Positions 1 to 7,983 of a DNA stretch of 64,000 nt are shown piece by piece. Position numbers and translations under genes: made by a program. Numbering within the stretch: position 1 is the stretch's first letter; every line of letters starts with the position of its first letter. A model generated the notes under the pieces. That model worked only from the letters and a program-made list of their open reading frames with translations. It did not search any database and had not been told where the DNA came from. Location: assembly GCA_026989535.1 (NCBI GenBank), contig JALSJD010000096.1:1-64000 (forward strand). The letters run 5' to 3'. This DNA comes from Cyclobacteriaceae bacterium. Its GTDB lineage: Bacteria; Bacteroidota; Bacteroidia; Cytophagales; Cyclobacteriaceae.

Positions 1-51
1 GAAAACATAAAACAATTGGCAAGTTTTGTGAGAAATTATAAATTGAATTAA
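1..51 (+). CDS. C-terminal tail of an upstream gene (partial)
   Basis: The first 51 bases read as 16 codons followed by TAA in the frame starting at base 1 (ENIKQLASFVRNYKLN). The same 51 bases recur at 157-207, which argues that this is the real end of a gene whose body lies before the window and that the end was copied in a tandem duplication. The family cannot be judged from 16 residues. Confidence 0.45.
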   Translation, partial: ENIKQLASFVRNYKLN

Positions 52-141
52 CCACAAAGTACACGGAGTTACCTCACAAAGGTCACAGAGGCTTTGTGAA
101 CTTTGTGCCTTCTTTGTGAACTCTGTGGTTAAATATAAGAT

Positions 142-207
142 ATGAATTCAGCCCTAGAAAACATAAAACAATTGGCAAGTTTTGTGAGAAATTATAAATT
201 GAATTAA
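142..207 (+). CDS. Chimeric 21-codon mini-ORF made by the duplication
   Basis: The duplication junction places the hemN start (Met-Asn-Ser) in frame with the duplicated upstream tail, giving a 21-residue frame with its own stop. It sits where a hemN leader would be. Nothing shows that it is translated. It is most simply a by-product of the duplication, though it could influence translation of hemN by occupying ribosomes upstream. Confidence 0.25.
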   Translation: MNSALENIKQLASFVRNYKLN

Positions 208-321
208 CCACAAAGTACACGGAGTTACCTCACAAAGGTCACAGAGGCTTTGTGAACTTTGTGCCTTCTTTGTGAACTCTGTGCCTGCCTGCCGGCAAGG
301 CAGGGTTAAATAAAAAGTACT

Positions 322-1686
322 ATGAATTCAACTCTCATTCAAAAATACAACGTACCTGGTCCACGCTACACCAGCTACCCCACCGTGCCTTTTTGGGATA
401 AAGAAGGCATTGCGCAAACAGACTGGGAGCAAACAGTAATCCGTGCTTTTAACGAAAGCAACGATTCTGAAGGAATAAGCCTCTACATTCACTTACCTTA
501 TTGCGAAAGTATGTGCACGTTTTGTGCCTGCCATAAACATATCACCAAACGCCACGAAGTAGAAGACCCCTACATATCAACTGTTTTAAAGGAGTGGAAT
601 TTATATGTTGATTTATTGCCGAATCGCCCACAAATTAAAGAGGTTCATTTAGGCGGAGGAACACCTACTTTCTTTTCACCCGATAATTTGAAGGAATTAA
701 TAAACGGCATATTTAAATCGGCTGACCGCTGCGAAGAGTACGAGTTTAGCTTTGAAGGCCACCCCAATAATACAAGCAAGGAACACCTCCAGGCTTTATA
801 CGAAGTGGGCTTTCGTAGATGTAGCTTTGGTATTCAGGATTACGACCCCATTGTGCAAAAAGCGGTGAATCGCATACAATCTTTTGAAGCTGTAAAAACA
901 GTAACCGAAACAGCTCGTGCCATTGGCTATACCTCTGTAAGCCACGATTTAATTTTTGGCCTGCCCTTTCAGCACGAAAGCAGCATTCGCGATACCATTG
1001 CAAAAACCATTGCCCTAATGCCCGACCGCATCGCCTATTACAGCTATGCCCACGTGCCGTGGATCAAAGGAGTTGGTCAGCGTGGGTTTGATGAAAACGA
1101 CTTGCCCAAAGATGACGAAAAGCGGCATTTATACGAGTTAGGCAAGCAGTTATTCTTTGATAATGGCTATGTAGAAATTGGGATGGATCATTTTGCCTTA
1201 CCCACCGATTCGCTTTATAAAGCGATGAAAAGTAAAAAGCTTCACCGAAACTTTATGGGCTACTCTGCAGGTAAAACCAAGCTAATGATTGGCTTGGGTG
1301 CCTCCTCCATCAGCGATTCGTGGTATAGCTTTGGGCAAAACGAAAAATCAATTGCTGATTATACCAATGCTGTAAACGAAGGTCGCATTCCCATTTTTCG
1401 TGGTCACTTGCTTACCAAAGCCGACTTGATTGTACGACAGCATATTTTAAATTTAATGTGCCAGTTAGAGACGAATTGGATAGATGAGGATTTAAGCATT
1501 ACTGATTTAGAAGATAGCCTTGGCAGGCTTAAAGAAATGGAATCCGATGGTTTGCTAACCATTGGAGAAAAAAGCATTAATGTATCCGAAGAAGGAAGAA
1601 TGTACATCCGCAATGTGTGTATGGCACTCGACCGAAGGCTAATTGATAATAAACCTGAGACTAGAATATTTTCGATGACGATTTAA
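322..1686 (+). CDS. hemN: Oxygen-independent coproporphyrinogen III oxidase (radical SAM)
   Basis: This cytosolic radical-SAM enzyme decarboxylates two propionates of coproporphyrinogen III to vinyl groups in haem synthesis without oxygen. The 454-residue length matches E. coli HemN. The N-terminal YNVPGPRYTSYPT stretch is typical of true HemN rather than the HemW/HutW relatives. The CxxxCxxCxC cluster (C61, C65, C68, C70) binds the 4Fe-4S centre and the GGGTPT motif (about 111-116) contacts SAM. The start is the ATG at 322, with MNSTLIQKYN leading straight into the family N-terminus. It stands alone; the leader was remodelled by the tandem duplication upstream. No other haem genes are in the window. 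Confidence 0.95.
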   Translation: MNSTLIQKYNVPGPRYTSYPTVPFWDKEGIAQTDWEQTVIRAFNESNDSEGISLYIHLPYCESMCTFCACHKHITKRHEVEDPYISTVLKEWNLYVDLLPNRPQIKEVHLGGGTPTFFSPDNLKELINGIFKSADRCEEYEFSFEGHPNNTSKEHLQALYEVGFRRCSFGIQDYDPIVQKAVNRIQSFEAVKTVTETARAIGYTSVSHDLIFGLPFQHESSIRDTIAKTIALMPDRIAYYSYAHVPWIKGVGQRGFDENDLPKDDEKRHLYELGKQLFFDNGYVEIGMDHFALPTDSLYKAMKSKKLHRNFMGYSAGKTKLMIGLGASSISDSWYSFGQNEKSIADYTNAVNEGRIPIFRGHLLTKADLIVRQHILNLMCQLETNWIDEDLSITDLEDSLGRLKEMESDGLLTIGEKSINVSEEGRMYIRNVCMALDRRLIDNKPETRIFSMTI

Positions 1687-1814
1687 GAAATGGCCACGAT
1701 TATCGTCATTATCGAGTGCCAGCCTTGCCAGCTCTGCTAGCAAAAAAGAGGCTATTTAAAGAGAAGAAAACACAGTTTTGAATTAGTTTTGCCAAAATCT
1801 AACTCTTATACCCA

Positions 1815-3140
1815 ATGCTCCTAAAATCTGCTACACTAGTTAACGAAGGCAAAGAAATTGAAGCTGATGTCCTCATTAAAAACGGTCGAATCGAAAAAAT
1901 AGCGTCCTCTATTTCCGCAACCAACGAAGAAGTAGTTGATGCCTCTGGCAAATACCTTTTTCCGGGAATTATTGACGACCAAGTACATTTTAGAGAGCCA
2001 GGCCTAACTCATAAAGCCAACATTTTTACCGAATCAAGAGCTGCGGTGGCAGGGGGTGTTACCTCTTTTATGGAAATGCCCAACACCGTACCAAATGCGC
2101 TTACCCAAGAATTACTAGCCGATAAATATGCCATTGGAGCAAAAGATTCCTTGGCTAATTATTCTTTTTTTATGGGAGCCTCCAACGATAACATCGAAGA
2201 GGTTCTTAAAACAAACCCAGCAGAAGTATGCGGATTAAAAATATTTATGGGGGCTTCCACGGGCAATATGTTGGTGGATGAAGAAAAAACACTGGAAGGG
2301 CTTTTTTCCAAAGTAGAGATGCTTATTGCCACACATTGCGAAGATGAAGCTACTATCAGAAAAAACACAGCAGCAGCCAAAACCCGGTTTGGTGAGGAAG
2401 TACCCATAGAGCAACACCCAGTTATTCGAAGTGCCGAAGCTTGTTATTTATCCTCTTCGATGGCCGTAGGCTTGGCCAAAAAGCATGGCACAAAACTGCA
2501 TATTTTACATATTTCCACCGCCAAAGAAATTGAGCTGTTCGACAATACACTTCCATTAGCCGAAAAGAAAATTACAGCCGAAGCCTGTATCCATCATTTG
2601 TGGTTTAATAATGCTGACTATAAAGAGAAAGGGGCTTTGATTAAATGGAATCCTGCTGTAAAAACAGCAAGTGACCAAAAGGCTATTTTGGAGGCAGTGC
2701 TTTCAGGAAAGATTGATGTAATTGCTACGGATCATGCTCCTCATACATTAGAAGAAAAACAAAACAGCTATTTTAAAGCTCCTTCAGGAGGGCCATTAAT
2801 CCAACATGGTATGGTAGCCATGCTCGATTTTTACCACCAGGGGAAAATAACTTTACCTCAAATTGCTGAAAAAATGAGCCATAACCCCGCCATCCTTTTT
2901 AACATAAAGGAGCGCGGTTATATACGAGAAGGCTTTTATGCAGATTTAGTTTTGGTTGACCTTGCTCGCCCTTGGGTCGTAAACAAAGAAAATATTTTAG
3001 CTAAATGTGGTTGGTCTCCTTTTGAAGGGCATAAATTCAACGCTAGTATTACACATACCTTTGTGAATGGGAAACTGGCTTACGCCAATGGGGTTATTAA
3101 TGAAGTAGGCAGTGGCAGCCGGTTATTATTTGCTCGTTAA
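1815..3140 (+). CDS. pyrC: Dihydroorotase (type I)
   Basis: Catalyses reversible cyclisation of carbamoyl aspartate to dihydroorotate in pyrimidine synthesis. The 441 residues form an amidohydrolase barrel. Visible metal-site residues are D54/H58, the lysine expected to be carboxylated (K142, in GLKIFMGAS), H174 (ATHCEDE), H232 (LHIS) and D306 (ATDHAPH). In the usual DxHxHxR strand the first histidine is glutamine here (DDQVHFREPG). I believe this is normal in Bacteroidetes dihydroorotases, but it could not be checked. A TAGTTTTG box at 1784-1791 may be its -7 element. The gene is not part of a pyr operon here. Confidence 0.93.
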   Translation: MLLKSATLVNEGKEIEADVLIKNGRIEKIASSISATNEEVVDASGKYLFPGIIDDQVHFREPGLTHKANIFTESRAAVAGGVTSFMEMPNTVPNALTQELLADKYAIGAKDSLANYSFFMGASNDNIEEVLKTNPAEVCGLKIFMGASTGNMLVDEEKTLEGLFSKVEMLIATHCEDEATIRKNTAAAKTRFGEEVPIEQHPVIRSAEACYLSSSMAVGLAKKHGTKLHILHISTAKEIELFDNTLPLAEKKITAEACIHHLWFNNADYKEKGALIKWNPAVKTASDQKAILEAVLSGKIDVIATDHAPHTLEEKQNSYFKAPSGGPLIQHGMVAMLDFYHQGKITLPQIAEKMSHNPAILFNIKERGYIREGFYADLVLVDLARPWVVNKENILAKCGWSPFEGHKFNASITHTFVNGKLAYANGVINEVGSGSRLLFAR

Positions 3141-3158
3141 AATTACTTGCTTAAGCGA

Positions 3159-3188
3159 TTGCAATTATTAATTGAAGCAATATATTTG
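3159..3188 (+). promoter_or_regulatory. Bacteroidetes-type promoter for the tRNA-His unit
   Basis: TTG at 3159-3161 is followed after exactly 19 bases by TATATTTG at 3181-3188, which fits the Bacteroidetes primary sigma consensus (TTG-N19-TAnnTTTG). Transcription would start near 3195 and run through the broken tRNA copy and then the intact tRNA-His. Confidence 0.65.
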
Positions 3189-3224
3189 CACTCCAATTCG
3201 CCCAATGGCGAATAAAAAGTACAC

Positions 3225-3265
3225 GGTGGTTGTAGCTCTCCCGGTAGTTATCGGGATGGTTAGAG
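3225..3265 (+). pseudogene. Broken 5' copy of tRNA-His with a palindrome in the D-loop
   Basis: GGTGGTTGTAGCTC at 3225-3238 and TGGTTAGAG at 3257-3265 repeat the acceptor and D-arm of the real tRNA-His that starts about 50 bases later. Between them an 18-base palindrome-like insert (TCCCGGTAGTTATCGGGA, stem TCCCG/CGGGA) replaces AGT of the D-loop. There is no anticodon arm or 3' half, so this cannot be a working tRNA. Confidence 0.75.
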
Positions 3266-3274
3266 TAATACATG

Positions 3275-3348
3275 GTGGTTGTAGCTCAGTTGGTTAGAGC
3301 ATCGGTTTGTGGTACCGAGGGTCGCGGGTTCGAGTCCCGTCTTCCACC
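3275..3348 (+). tRNA. tRNA-His (GTG)
   Basis: A complete cloverleaf can be drawn: D-stem GCTC/GAGC, anticodon stem TCGGT/ACCGA around the loop TTGTGGT with anticodon GTG, and T-arm GCGGG-TTCGAGT-CCCGT. A G at 3274 can pair with discriminator C73, the identity mark of tRNA-His. The acceptor stem GTGGTTG/CTTCCAC shows two T-T mismatches (5-68 and 6-67). The bases after the discriminator are CAT, so CCA is not fully encoded. The minus-strand ORF 3260..3508 is an antisense artefact of this gene. Confidence 0.93.
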
Positions 3349-3362
3349 CATCTTGTTTAATT

Positions 3363-3396
3363 AACCCCTTGATATTCAATATCTTGGGGTTTTTTA
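3363..3396 (+). terminator. Terminator after tRNA-His
   Basis: AACCCC (3363-3368) pairs with GGGGTT (3386-3391), with an inner GATAT/ATATC stem, followed by a run of T. It lies 15 bases after the tRNA and has the form of a Rho-independent terminator. Confidence 0.7.
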
Positions 3397-3564
3397 TTTT
3401 CTTTACCGTAAACATGTAGTAAACAAACATCTGTTTAACACACGTTTTACCTAGTATAATAGTATTTTTTCTATCTATACTAATAGTTTTATTTGGTATA
3501 GCCTCCACTTTAGTGGTGTTACAATTAAGTTTTATAACCTAGTTTTGTGAACAAATAAACCATA

Positions 3565-4449
3565 ATGGGTAAAACTGCCACCAATACTATCAAGCAAATA
3601 CAACACTTAAAAGATAGAGGTATGGATTTGGATTATGAAGAATCCAAAATCAAAGAATTTCTTTTAGATATTGGCTATTACCGATTAGGTTTTTACTGGA
3701 ATCCCTTTGAAAAGGATGATGAACACAATTTTATTGATGGCACAAAATTTTCTACTGTTATAAAACTATATTATATGGATGTAGATTTAAGAAACATCCT
3801 ATCAAGATACATAAACCGAATTGAAATAAACTTTAGAACTAAGTTAGTTTATTATGTTTCTAATGCTAATAAAAACTCCCCAACTTGGTTTGCAGACCCA
3901 ACTATTGTAGGCACTGATTTTACTGATAAAATTGATGAATATTATGATGATAAATTTAAACGGTATAACAAAACCATAAAAACCCACCACACTAAATATA
4001 TCAATGATAAATATGCCCCTGCTTGGAAAACACTTGAGTTTTTTACATTTGGTGTAATTTATAATATTTATAATAATGTGAAAGATGAAAATATTAAAAC
4101 AAGGATTTCAAAAGAGTTTGGAGTTTATAATTATACTAAATTCAAAAACTTAATCGAAACAATTATTTTGGTTCGAAACATTTGTGCACACGGTGATGTG
4201 TTATTCGATTTAAAAACACCTAAAGGGATTTCAATTATCCCTGAATTTAGTTTTAATAATAATGATAGAAGTTCATTAGATTCATGTATAAAGGTTGTTT
4301 ACTATTTTTTGGGGCAAATTTCAAAAAACCGCCAAAAGGATATGAAAAGAGATATTGAGGAGGTTTTTGAAGGCGTTAAAGCGAACCCTGATTTAAAAGA
4401 TATCGTTACTGGTTCTATTAATTATAATTATCATATTTTGCTAACATAG
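3565..4449 (+). CDS. Abi family protein (Abi_2, HEPN-like)
   Basis: A 294-residue protein of the AbiD/AbiF group (Pfam Abi_2), soluble and without a signal peptide. Family marks are the N-terminal stretch with GYYRLGFYW (about 37-45), the central RIEINFRTKLVYYV (about 85-98) and the HEPN motif R-x4-H in RNICAHG (R204, H209), which is the RNA-cutting site in HEPN nucleases. Such proteins abort phage infection or act as toxins, but many are uncharacterised. It is a single gene between the tRNA-His terminator and another strong terminator, very AT-rich compared with its neighbours, and therefore probably acquired next to a tRNA. No antitoxin gene and no integrase or att repeat was found. The phage-defence role is inferred from the family. 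Confidence 0.82.
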   Translation: MGKTATNTIKQIQHLKDRGMDLDYEESKIKEFLLDIGYYRLGFYWNPFEKDDEHNFIDGTKFSTVIKLYYMDVDLRNILSRYINRIEINFRTKLVYYVSNANKNSPTWFADPTIVGTDFTDKIDEYYDDKFKRYNKTIKTHHTKYINDKYAPAWKTLEFFTFGVIYNIYNNVKDENIKTRISKEFGVYNYTKFKNLIETIILVRNICAHGDVLFDLKTPKGISIIPEFSFNNNDRSSLDSCIKVVYYFLGQISKNRQKDMKRDIEEVFEGVKANPDLKDIVTGSINYNYHILLT

Positions 4450-4529
4450 AAGTATTTCGTACCTTTGTGGCATAGTGCACTGCTATTCATCTTATGCTTT
4501 AGTTTCTGCACTCAAAAATAATAAATATA

Positions 4530-4556
4530 AAACCTAGGCTTTGCCCTAGGTTTTTT
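4530..4556. terminator. Terminator after the Abi gene
   Basis: AACCTAGG (4531-4538) pairs with CCTAGGTT around a short loop and is followed by TTTTTT. The A-run on the left side means it could also work on the opposite strand. Confidence 0.75.
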
Positions 4557-4661
4557 GCTTTAATTACTTCACTTCTAACGCTTCTTAATATTTTGGAAAG
4601 CCTTAGGCAAAACTCAGGTTAAAAAATAATCTTATATTTACGCCCCTTAATCATCTACTCT

Positions 4662-5717
4662 ATGGCGTTAATTGGGTACTCCCTGTTATTATTAATATCA
4701 TTTTACATTTTAGCAGAAATCGGGGACAAGTATTTTGTTCCTTCTCTTGACAGAATATCTAAAGTTTTAAACTTATCGCATGATATGGCAGGAGCCACTT
4801 TAATGGCTGCAGGCTCCAGTGCGCCCGAAATATTTGTGGCAATTATGGCCGTATTTAAACCGGGTAATCATGGAGACCTTGGTGTTGGAACTATTGTGGG
4901 ATCGGCTATTTTTAATTTGTTAGCCATCATTGGAGTTGCTGGTATCGTTAAAAAATCAACCATTGCCTGGCAGCCTGTAGTCCGAGATTTATTGTTTTAC
5001 GCCATTTCAATAATTGCTTTTTACCTCGTGCTAGAAAATGAAAAAATCACCTTATTCGAGTCCATCGCTTTTATTATTATGTATGTCTTTTATGTGTACT
5101 CGGTAATTAATTGGAAAAAATGGTTTAAATACGAAGAGGTAGATTTAGAGCCTATTTATCAACAAGAAACGACATCAAAATATTGGTGGCGGTCTGTTTT
5201 TAAACCTATTGACCTTATTATAAAACTAATTGTTCCCAAGCCAGAGAGGTATTTTCAAGTATTCACAGTTTCTATTATGTTAATTGCAGCCACCTGCTGG
5301 GTACTTGTTGAAAGTGCGGTACATGTTTCTGCTATTTTAGGTGTTCCAGAAATGGTTATTGCGCTTATCGTGCTTGGCATAGGCACTTCTGTGCCAGACA
5401 TTGTTTCGTCTGCCATTGTTGCCAAGCAAGGCAGGGGCGGCATGGCCGTGAGCAATGCTGTTGGCTCCAATATTTTCGATATTTTTATAGGGCTTGGTTT
5501 GCCATGGTTTTTAAAGTATGCAATACTTCAAGAGGAAGTAACTACCCATATAGAAGGCTTAGAAGTAGCCGTTGGCCTACTACTTGGCTCGGTTCTACTT
5601 ATTTTATTTGCGTTAATATATCGAAAATGGGAACTCAATAAACAGTTAGGTTACATTCTAATCCTCCTATACATTTTGTTTGTAATTTACGAAATTGTGG
5701 ATCTTTACGTATTATAG
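4662..5717 (+). CDS. Ca2+/Na+ (or cation) antiporter, CaCA superfamily
   Basis: A 351-residue inner-membrane exchanger with about ten hydrophobic segments. The two alpha repeats that form the ion site are clear: DMAGATLMAAGSSAPE (about 41-56) followed by GTIVGSAIFN, and LGIGTSVPDIVSSAIVA (about 237-253) followed by NAVGSNIFDIFIGLG. This is the YrbG/NCKX-like branch, which exports Ca2+ in exchange for Na+ and sometimes K+. It stands alone; TATATTTA at 4633-4640 could be a -7 element, but no good -33 was found. The ion specificity is inferred from the family only. Confidence 0.88.
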   Translation: MALIGYSLLLLISFYILAEIGDKYFVPSLDRISKVLNLSHDMAGATLMAAGSSAPEIFVAIMAVFKPGNHGDLGVGTIVGSAIFNLLAIIGVAGIVKKSTIAWQPVVRDLLFYAISIIAFYLVLENEKITLFESIAFIIMYVFYVYSVINWKKWFKYEEVDLEPIYQQETTSKYWWRSVFKPIDLIIKLIVPKPERYFQVFTVSIMLIAATCWVLVESAVHVSAILGVPEMVIALIVLGIGTSVPDIVSSAIVAKQGRGGMAVSNAVGSNIFDIFIGLGLPWFLKYAILQEEVTTHIEGLEVAVGLLLGSVLLILFALIYRKWELNKQLGYILILLYILFVIYEIVDLYVL

Positions 5718-5723
5718 TTTAGT

Positions 5724-5900
5724 ACCTATCCTGAATTATTAGATTAATGTGGAGGCGAGGCGTCAAAAACATCGCTGGCCGCCCTTGGCGGGCATATTTT
5801 GAAAAACAACTACTAAAAATGGCATAAATAATGGGTTTTTAAAGCTTGAGGTTGGTTTTGGGTTTGTGTTCAAAATGTTTATGAATAATTCAGGTTAGGT
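5724..5900. repeat. Inverted-repeat-bounded element, about 177 bp
   Basis: ACCTATCCTGAATTATT (5724-5740) and AATAATTCAGGTTAGGT (5884-5900) are inverse complements with one mismatch in 17. They enclose 143 bases without an ORF. No target duplication can be seen outside the ends. It accounts for most of the gene-free stretch 5718-6017. The remaining part holds nothing recognised apart from a weak AAGCC/GGCTT hairpin near 5960. Confidence 0.5.
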
Positions 5901-6017
5901 CGAACTCGGGTTGATAATTAAATTATCGTCTCTCTCATTAGAAGCCCATGTATAATGAGGTTGGCTTTTTCCATTTATTATCAATATTTTTATAGTGCAT
6001 AAATATGATACTAAGCT

Positions 6018-6359
6018 ATGACAGATTATACGATAAGACTGCATAACATAATTTGCTATTTGCCAGATGAAAGCACAGATGAAGTGTATTTAATGTGCAA
6101 TGGCAAAAAAATTTGGCCTAAAGCCGAAAAGTATAACTCCATGAACCAAGGTGATACGGCTACACTAAAAGTAGAAACTTCACTGGTGCGCGGTGCTTCT
6201 ATTAAGGTTGAGTTATGGGAGTTTGACGACCTTTCTCCTGACGATTACTTAGGAAAATTTATTTTAGAAGCAGACAAAATCGGAGGGCCCTACACCTCTG
6301 ATATGATAAAGGAAGATAAGGTAAAAGCAAAATATGCTATAAGCTGGGAGGTACGATAG
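6018..6359 (+). CDS. Small protein with a C2-like beta-sandwich pattern
   Basis: A 113-residue soluble protein without signal peptide or cysteine cluster; I do not recognise a named family. Its second half, with VELWEFDDLSPDDYLGKF at about 75-92, resembles the final strands of C2 domains, where a V-x-V/L-W-D-x-D followed by DDFLG pattern is typical. That would suggest a Ca2+, lipid or protein contact module. It is flanked by gene-free DNA on both sides and is not in an operon. The acidic loop residues fit a C2 reading, but the match rests on a short motif only. Confidence 0.6.
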   Translation: MTDYTIRLHNIICYLPDESTDEVYLMCNGKKIWPKAEKYNSMNQGDTATLKVETSLVRGASIKVELWEFDDLSPDDYLGKFILEADKIGGPYTSDMIKEDKVKAKYAISWEVR

Positions 6360-6571
6360 CTGGGTTCTCGATTAACCCTGCCTTTTGCAGCACTCTCCGT
6401 TGCTGCTTTATTGTGTGGCTAAAAAAACACTAAAAAAGCTACAAACACAAAAGAGAGCAAAGCAAATTCGTCAACTTATTTTATAGACCCCTTTAAATGT
6501 AAGGCAAAATTGCAAAGAAAACATCTACTATAAGTTTATCCCAAACTTTGGGCAAGGAGCATTGGATACTA

Positions 6572-7975
6572 CTAGTTTAACGCTCTGCCCAACGCATACA
6601 TTGTGGTTAGTTTGGCCTTTCTGTTTTGGGTTAATAGCTCAATAAACGTTAGCTGTGTTTTAATAAAACCCACCTCTCGTGTGTTTACCATAAATAAAGA
6701 GCTTTCGCCTATATTAAATAGTTGGCGCTCCCCTTCCAATAAATTGCCTGCATCCTCAACCGTTTGTGCATACAATTCAATTTGTTCTTTGGTGGTACTC
6801 CATTGGTTCCAAGCAGCGATAACCTTATACCTTAATACTTGTTGCTTATTGTTTAGCTTAAGGTTGTTCTCCTGTATTTTTAAATCTGTTAGCTTAAGCA
6901 GCCCTCTTTCTTTTCTTAAAAAAAGAGGCATCTGAAACTCCAACCCCCACGTGTAATTATTAATAGAAAAGTTTGCCATTGATTCGCCCCCTACATACTC
7001 TGTGATGGGGTTGTATTTTAAATTTAGCATTGGCAATAGCTGGTTCTTTTTTAGGCGTTTATCTATTTCTAACTGGTTAATTACATAACGCGATTGGTTT
7101 AACTCTGGGTGGGTATTAATGAGCGAATCTATTTGTACAAAAGGGGGAGGGTTCGTATTTAACCCCATCGTGTTGCTAATAGATACGGGAACGGTGCCTG
7201 CTGCCAACTCTAATGGAACAACGCCTTCTGCCCATAAATAAACGGATAATAAGACCGTGGCATTTTTAAATTCAACTTCTGACTGCTGTAAACCAAGCAT
7301 TCTGTTTTGCACTTGTATGCCTGCTTCTAATGTATCAATAGCTGGGCGATCGCCTATGGCTGCCCCTAGCTTTACGGCATCAAACCTTTCTTTGGCCAGC
7401 CGATAGCCCTCTTTATACACAAACAACGAATTATAGGCTTTAAACCATTCCCAGTAGGTGGTACCCGCCCTGTAAACCAATTCGTTAAGTATAAGTTGTT
7501 GTTCCATCTCAGACACTTGTTGAAACAATCGCGCTTTTTTAAGTTCTGCTCTTCGTTTATCTATTAATAAACCCCTACCTACAGGAAACGATATGCCCGC
7601 ATGCACCAACCCGCTTCCAGGGGTGGTATTTTCTGGATTAAGAAATACTCCTTGGGTTTGTTCATACCCTCCTTTAAGCTCAACCCCAAACCAAGTGGGT
7701 ATTTTTAGCCCTCCATTAATTAAACTGTAATATTGGTTTTCTTTAAAATACTTTTGACTTATATCTGTATAAATTTTAGGGTCAAAGGCTCCTTTGGCGT
7801 ATAATAACGTGGCTTCGCCTTCATAAATTTTTATGTCGGCTTGTTTGGTATATGGGTGTTCTTTTTTTACTATTTCAATAAATTCTTGATAGCTTAAAGT
7901 AACCGTGCTGTCGCTTTGTGCCTGCACATAAAAACAACTGTTTAATACAAACAATGTAGTAATAAGGGCTTTCAT
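6572..7975 (-). CDS. TolC-family outer membrane efflux protein
   Basis: A 467-residue protein with a signal peptide (MKALITTLFVLNSCFYVQAQ) and the heptad-rich helical layout of the OEP/TolC family. It should form the outer-membrane and periplasmic channel of the export machine encoded directly upstream. It is the last gene of the ABC-HlyD-TolC operon, starting 8 bases after the HlyD-type gene ends. The substrate is unknown; no peptide with a double-glycine leader and no C39 peptidase was found nearby. Confidence 0.85.
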   Translation of the reverse strand: MKALITTLFVLNSCFYVQAQSDSTVTLSYQEFIEIVKKEHPYTKQADIKIYEGEATLLYAKGAFDPKIYTDISQKYFKENQYYSLINGGLKIPTWFGVELKGGYEQTQGVFLNPENTTPGSGLVHAGISFPVGRGLLIDKRRAELKKARLFQQVSEMEQQLILNELVYRAGTTYWEWFKAYNSLFVYKEGYRLAKERFDAVKLGAAIGDRPAIDTLEAGIQVQNRMLGLQQSEVEFKNATVLLSVYLWAEGVVPLELAAGTVPVSISNTMGLNTNPPPFVQIDSLINTHPELNQSRYVINQLEIDKRLKKNQLLPMLNLKYNPITEYVGGESMANFSINNYTWGLEFQMPLFLRKERGLLKLTDLKIQENNLKLNNKQQVLRYKVIAAWNQWSTTKEQIELYAQTVEDAGNLLEGERQLFNIGESSLFMVNTREVGFIKTQLTFIELLTQNRKAKLTTMYALGRALN

Positions 7976-7983
7976 TGTGCGTA

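Larger units (their letters stand above)
1..321. repeat. Tandem duplication of about 156 bp before hemN
   Basis: Bases 1-127 and 157-283 are identical. Each copy holds the tail of the upstream gene, then an imperfect palindromic repeat (AACCACAAAG ... CTCTGTGGTT type), then the first nine bases of hemN (ATGAATTCA). The junction at about 151 joins the first three hemN codons to the upstream gene tail. The second copy also carries an extra small GC-rich palindrome (CCTGCCTGCCGGCAAGGCAGG, 284-304) before the true start. The copies seem recent because they are identical over 127 bases. Confidence 0.85.

Noticed and set aside
1-321. CRISPR array
   Set aside because: There are only two long copies (127 bases) in direct tandem, without spacers; it is a duplication.
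3260-3508. Minus-strand 82-codon ORF
   Set aside because: It is antisense to tRNA-His; strings such as KTGLEPATLG and CSNQLSYNHH are the usual artefact of translating tRNA genes backwards.
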